Source of the DNA: an uncultured Erythrobacter sp.
GTDB taxonomy: Bacteria; Pseudomonadota; Alphaproteobacteria; Sphingomonadales; Sphingomonadaceae
Reading direction: 5' to 3'
Assembly: GCA_947258465.1 (NCBI GenBank)
Contig: CAMYIQ010000310.1
Location: 1 to 31,293, forward strand
Length of the DNA stretch: 31,293 nucleotides
The first letter of the stretch is position 1, and every line of letters starts with the position of its first letter. Both the position numbers and the translations under genes were made by a program. Positions 30,133-31,293 of the stretch are shown here, in pieces. Under the pieces are notes generated by a model. The model did no database searches, had not been told where the DNA came from, and was given only the letters and a program-made list of their open reading frames with translations.

Positions 30133-31293
30133 GCCCACCGATTTCCCGTCAGATGCCGAAGATGCAAGCTTGGTAGCGAAGGCGCGCGCAGGCGACAACG
30201 CCGAGCCGCTGACGGTGAGCGAAATTTCGCAGGCGCTGAAGCGCACGGTGGAGGATCGCTTCGGCTTCGTGCGGCTGCGTGGTGAACTGTCGGGTGTGAA
30301 GCGCGCGGCGAGCGGGCATATGTATTGCGCGCTCAAGGATGAAAAGGCAGTGCTCGACGGGGTGATGTGGCGGGGCAATACCGGTCGCCTGCCATTCAAT
30401 CCCGAAGACGGGCTGGAGGTGGTCGCCAGTGGCAAGCTGACCACCTATCCGGGCCGTTCGAAATACCAGATCGTCATCGAGCGGATGGAGCTGGCAGGCG
30501 AAGGCGCGTTGCTGGCTCTGCTCGAGAAGACCCGCGCCCGGTTGCAGGCCGAAGGATTGTTCGCGCCGGAGCGCAAACAGCCATTGCCCTTCCTGCCGCG
30601 CACCATCGGCGTGGTCACGTCGCCCACCGGAGCGGTCATCCGCGACATTCTTCACCGGCTGGCGGATCGCTTCCCCAGCCGGGTGATCGTGTGGCCGGTG
30701 CTGGTGCAGGGACAGGGCGCGGCGGAGCAGGTTGCCGGTGCGGTGCGCGGCTTCTCGGCCATTCCCGAAGGCCATCCCAACCGGCCGGATCTCGTCATCG
30801 TTGCGCGCGGCGGTGGCTCGATCGAGGATCTGTGGAGCTTCAACGAGGAAGTGGTGGTCCGCGCGATTGCCGACTGCCCGATACCCACGATCAGCGCGGT
30901 CGGGCACGAAACCGATACCACGCTGGCCGATTATGCCGCCGACCGCCGCGCGCCGACCCCCACCGCCGCCGCCGAAATCGCTGTTCCCGTGCGAGCCGAA
31001 CTGGCCGCGACTCTGGCCGATTTCGCAGCGCGCAAGAAACGTGCGATCCTGCGCCCTGTGCAATTGGGGCGCGAGCGGTTGCAGGCGCGCACCGATCGGC
31101 TGCCCAAGCGCGAAGCCTTGCTCGAACCGCATGCGCAGCGGTTGGACGATCTTGCCGAACGCCTGCGCCGGGGCCTGCGCGATCGCGCGGCGCAGGGGCG
31201 CGAGCAGCTTTCCAACCTGCGCCTTGCGCCCGCCATCCTCGACCGCAACCTGCGCGAGGCGCAGCGCGCACTGGCCGGCCAGAAACTTGCCCC
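30131..31293 (+). CDS. xseA: exodeoxyribonuclease VII large subunit (3' partial)
   Basis: Large subunit of exonuclease VII, which digests single-stranded DNA bidirectionally. The 387 visible codons run off the window end; full proteins are about 450-520 residues. The N-terminal OB-fold part reads LTVSEISQALKRTVEDRFGFVRLRGELSG, followed by the catalytic domain: LPFLPRTIGVVTSPTGAVIRDI, ARGGGSIEDLWSFNEE, SAVGHETDTTLADYAADRRAPTPTAAAE, and a coiled-coil-rich end. The ATG at 30131 has AAAAGGAT seven bases upstream, and it overlaps the divergent purD ATG in the sequence CATG. The final bases contain no stop. Confidence 0.96.
   Translation, partial: MPTDFPSDAEDASLVAKARAGDNAEPLTVSEISQALKRTVEDRFGFVRLRGELSGVKRAASGHMYCALKDEKAVLDGVMWRGNTGRLPFNPEDGLEVVASGKLTTYPGRSKYQIVIERMELAGEGALLALLEKTRARLQAEGLFAPERKQPLPFLPRTIGVVTSPTGAVIRDILHRLADRFPSRVIVWPVLVQGQGAAEQVAGAVRGFSAIPEGHPNRPDLVIVARGGGSIEDLWSFNEEVVVRAIADCPIPTISAVGHETDTTLADYAADRRAPTPTAAAEIAVPVRAELAATLADFAARKKRAILRPVQLGRERLQARTDRLPKREALLEPHAQRLDDLAERLRRGLRDRAAQGREQLSNLRLAPAILDRNLREAQRALAGQKLA

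Noticed and set aside
1..31293. CRISPR array or toxin-antitoxin/defence island
   Set aside because: No regularly spaced repeats longer than a few bases and no nuclease, transposase or antitoxin-like genes were seen; the only trace is the RHS remnant.

Overview
This 31.3 kb window looks like an ordinary chromosomal segment of a high-GC alphaproteobacterium, most likely Sphingomonadales and probably Erythrobacteraceae. Indications are a CYP153-type cytochrome P450, a GC-rich codon bias in almost every gene, alphaproteobacterial-style housekeeping genes (ihfB, dxs, zur, purH, rpe, purD, xseA), and an rpe/heparinase-like/purH gene cluster. The taxonomic call is an inference from protein resemblance; no 16S gene is present. 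I see no CRISPR array, prophage, integrase or complete insertion sequence.

Layout. 1-2051: an ABC-2 type exporter (ATPase cut by the window start, plus permease). 2202-3542: CYP153 alkane/fatty-acid hydroxylase. 3626-4123: exported MsrB. 4214-4849 (minus): tandem PilZ protein. 4997-5081 (minus): tRNA-Leu(UAA). 5155-5930 (minus): ihfB and a YtrA-type GntR regulator. 6149-11906 (plus): POT peptide transporter, then an exported amidohydrolase lipoprotein, a second exported amidohydrolase-like protein that has lost its metal ligands, an exported FKBP prolyl isomerase and an NnrU-family membrane protein. 11943-13504 (minus): crotonase and azoreductase, divergent from a LysR regulator (13590-14516). 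14542-17860 (minus): dxs, zur, msrA and an unrecognised 43-residue ORF coupled to msrA. 17969-22084 (minus): rpe, heparinase II/III-like protein, purH. 22359-22862: DUF2141 protein. 22853-24783 (minus): a lipid kinase and a Tam41-like nucleotidyltransferase. 24784-25650: a gene-poor stretch with a broken RHS remnant. 25706-26810 (minus): EI24 membrane protein and a lipoprotein. 26922-27917: PfkB sugar/adenosine kinase. 27925-30132 (minus): purD and an M23 metallopeptidase. 30131-end: xseA, whose start codon overlaps that of the divergent purD.

The most interesting item is the pair at 22853-24783. A diacylglycerol kinase-family gene overlaps by 4 bp (GTGA) a gene whose product aligns along most of its length with mitochondrial Tam41/TAMM41, the CDP-diacylglycerol synthase of the cardiolipin pathway. 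Together they would turn diacylglycerol into phosphatidate and then CDP-diacylglycerol, a two-gene lipid activation module in a relative of the mitochondrial ancestor. Secondary points are the catalytic/pseudo-enzyme amidohydrolase pair next to a peptide transporter, the 43-residue ORF coupled to msrA, overlapping divergent start codons of purD and xseA, and several strong inverted repeats in leader regions (msrB, the amidohydrolase operon, the DUF2141 gene).
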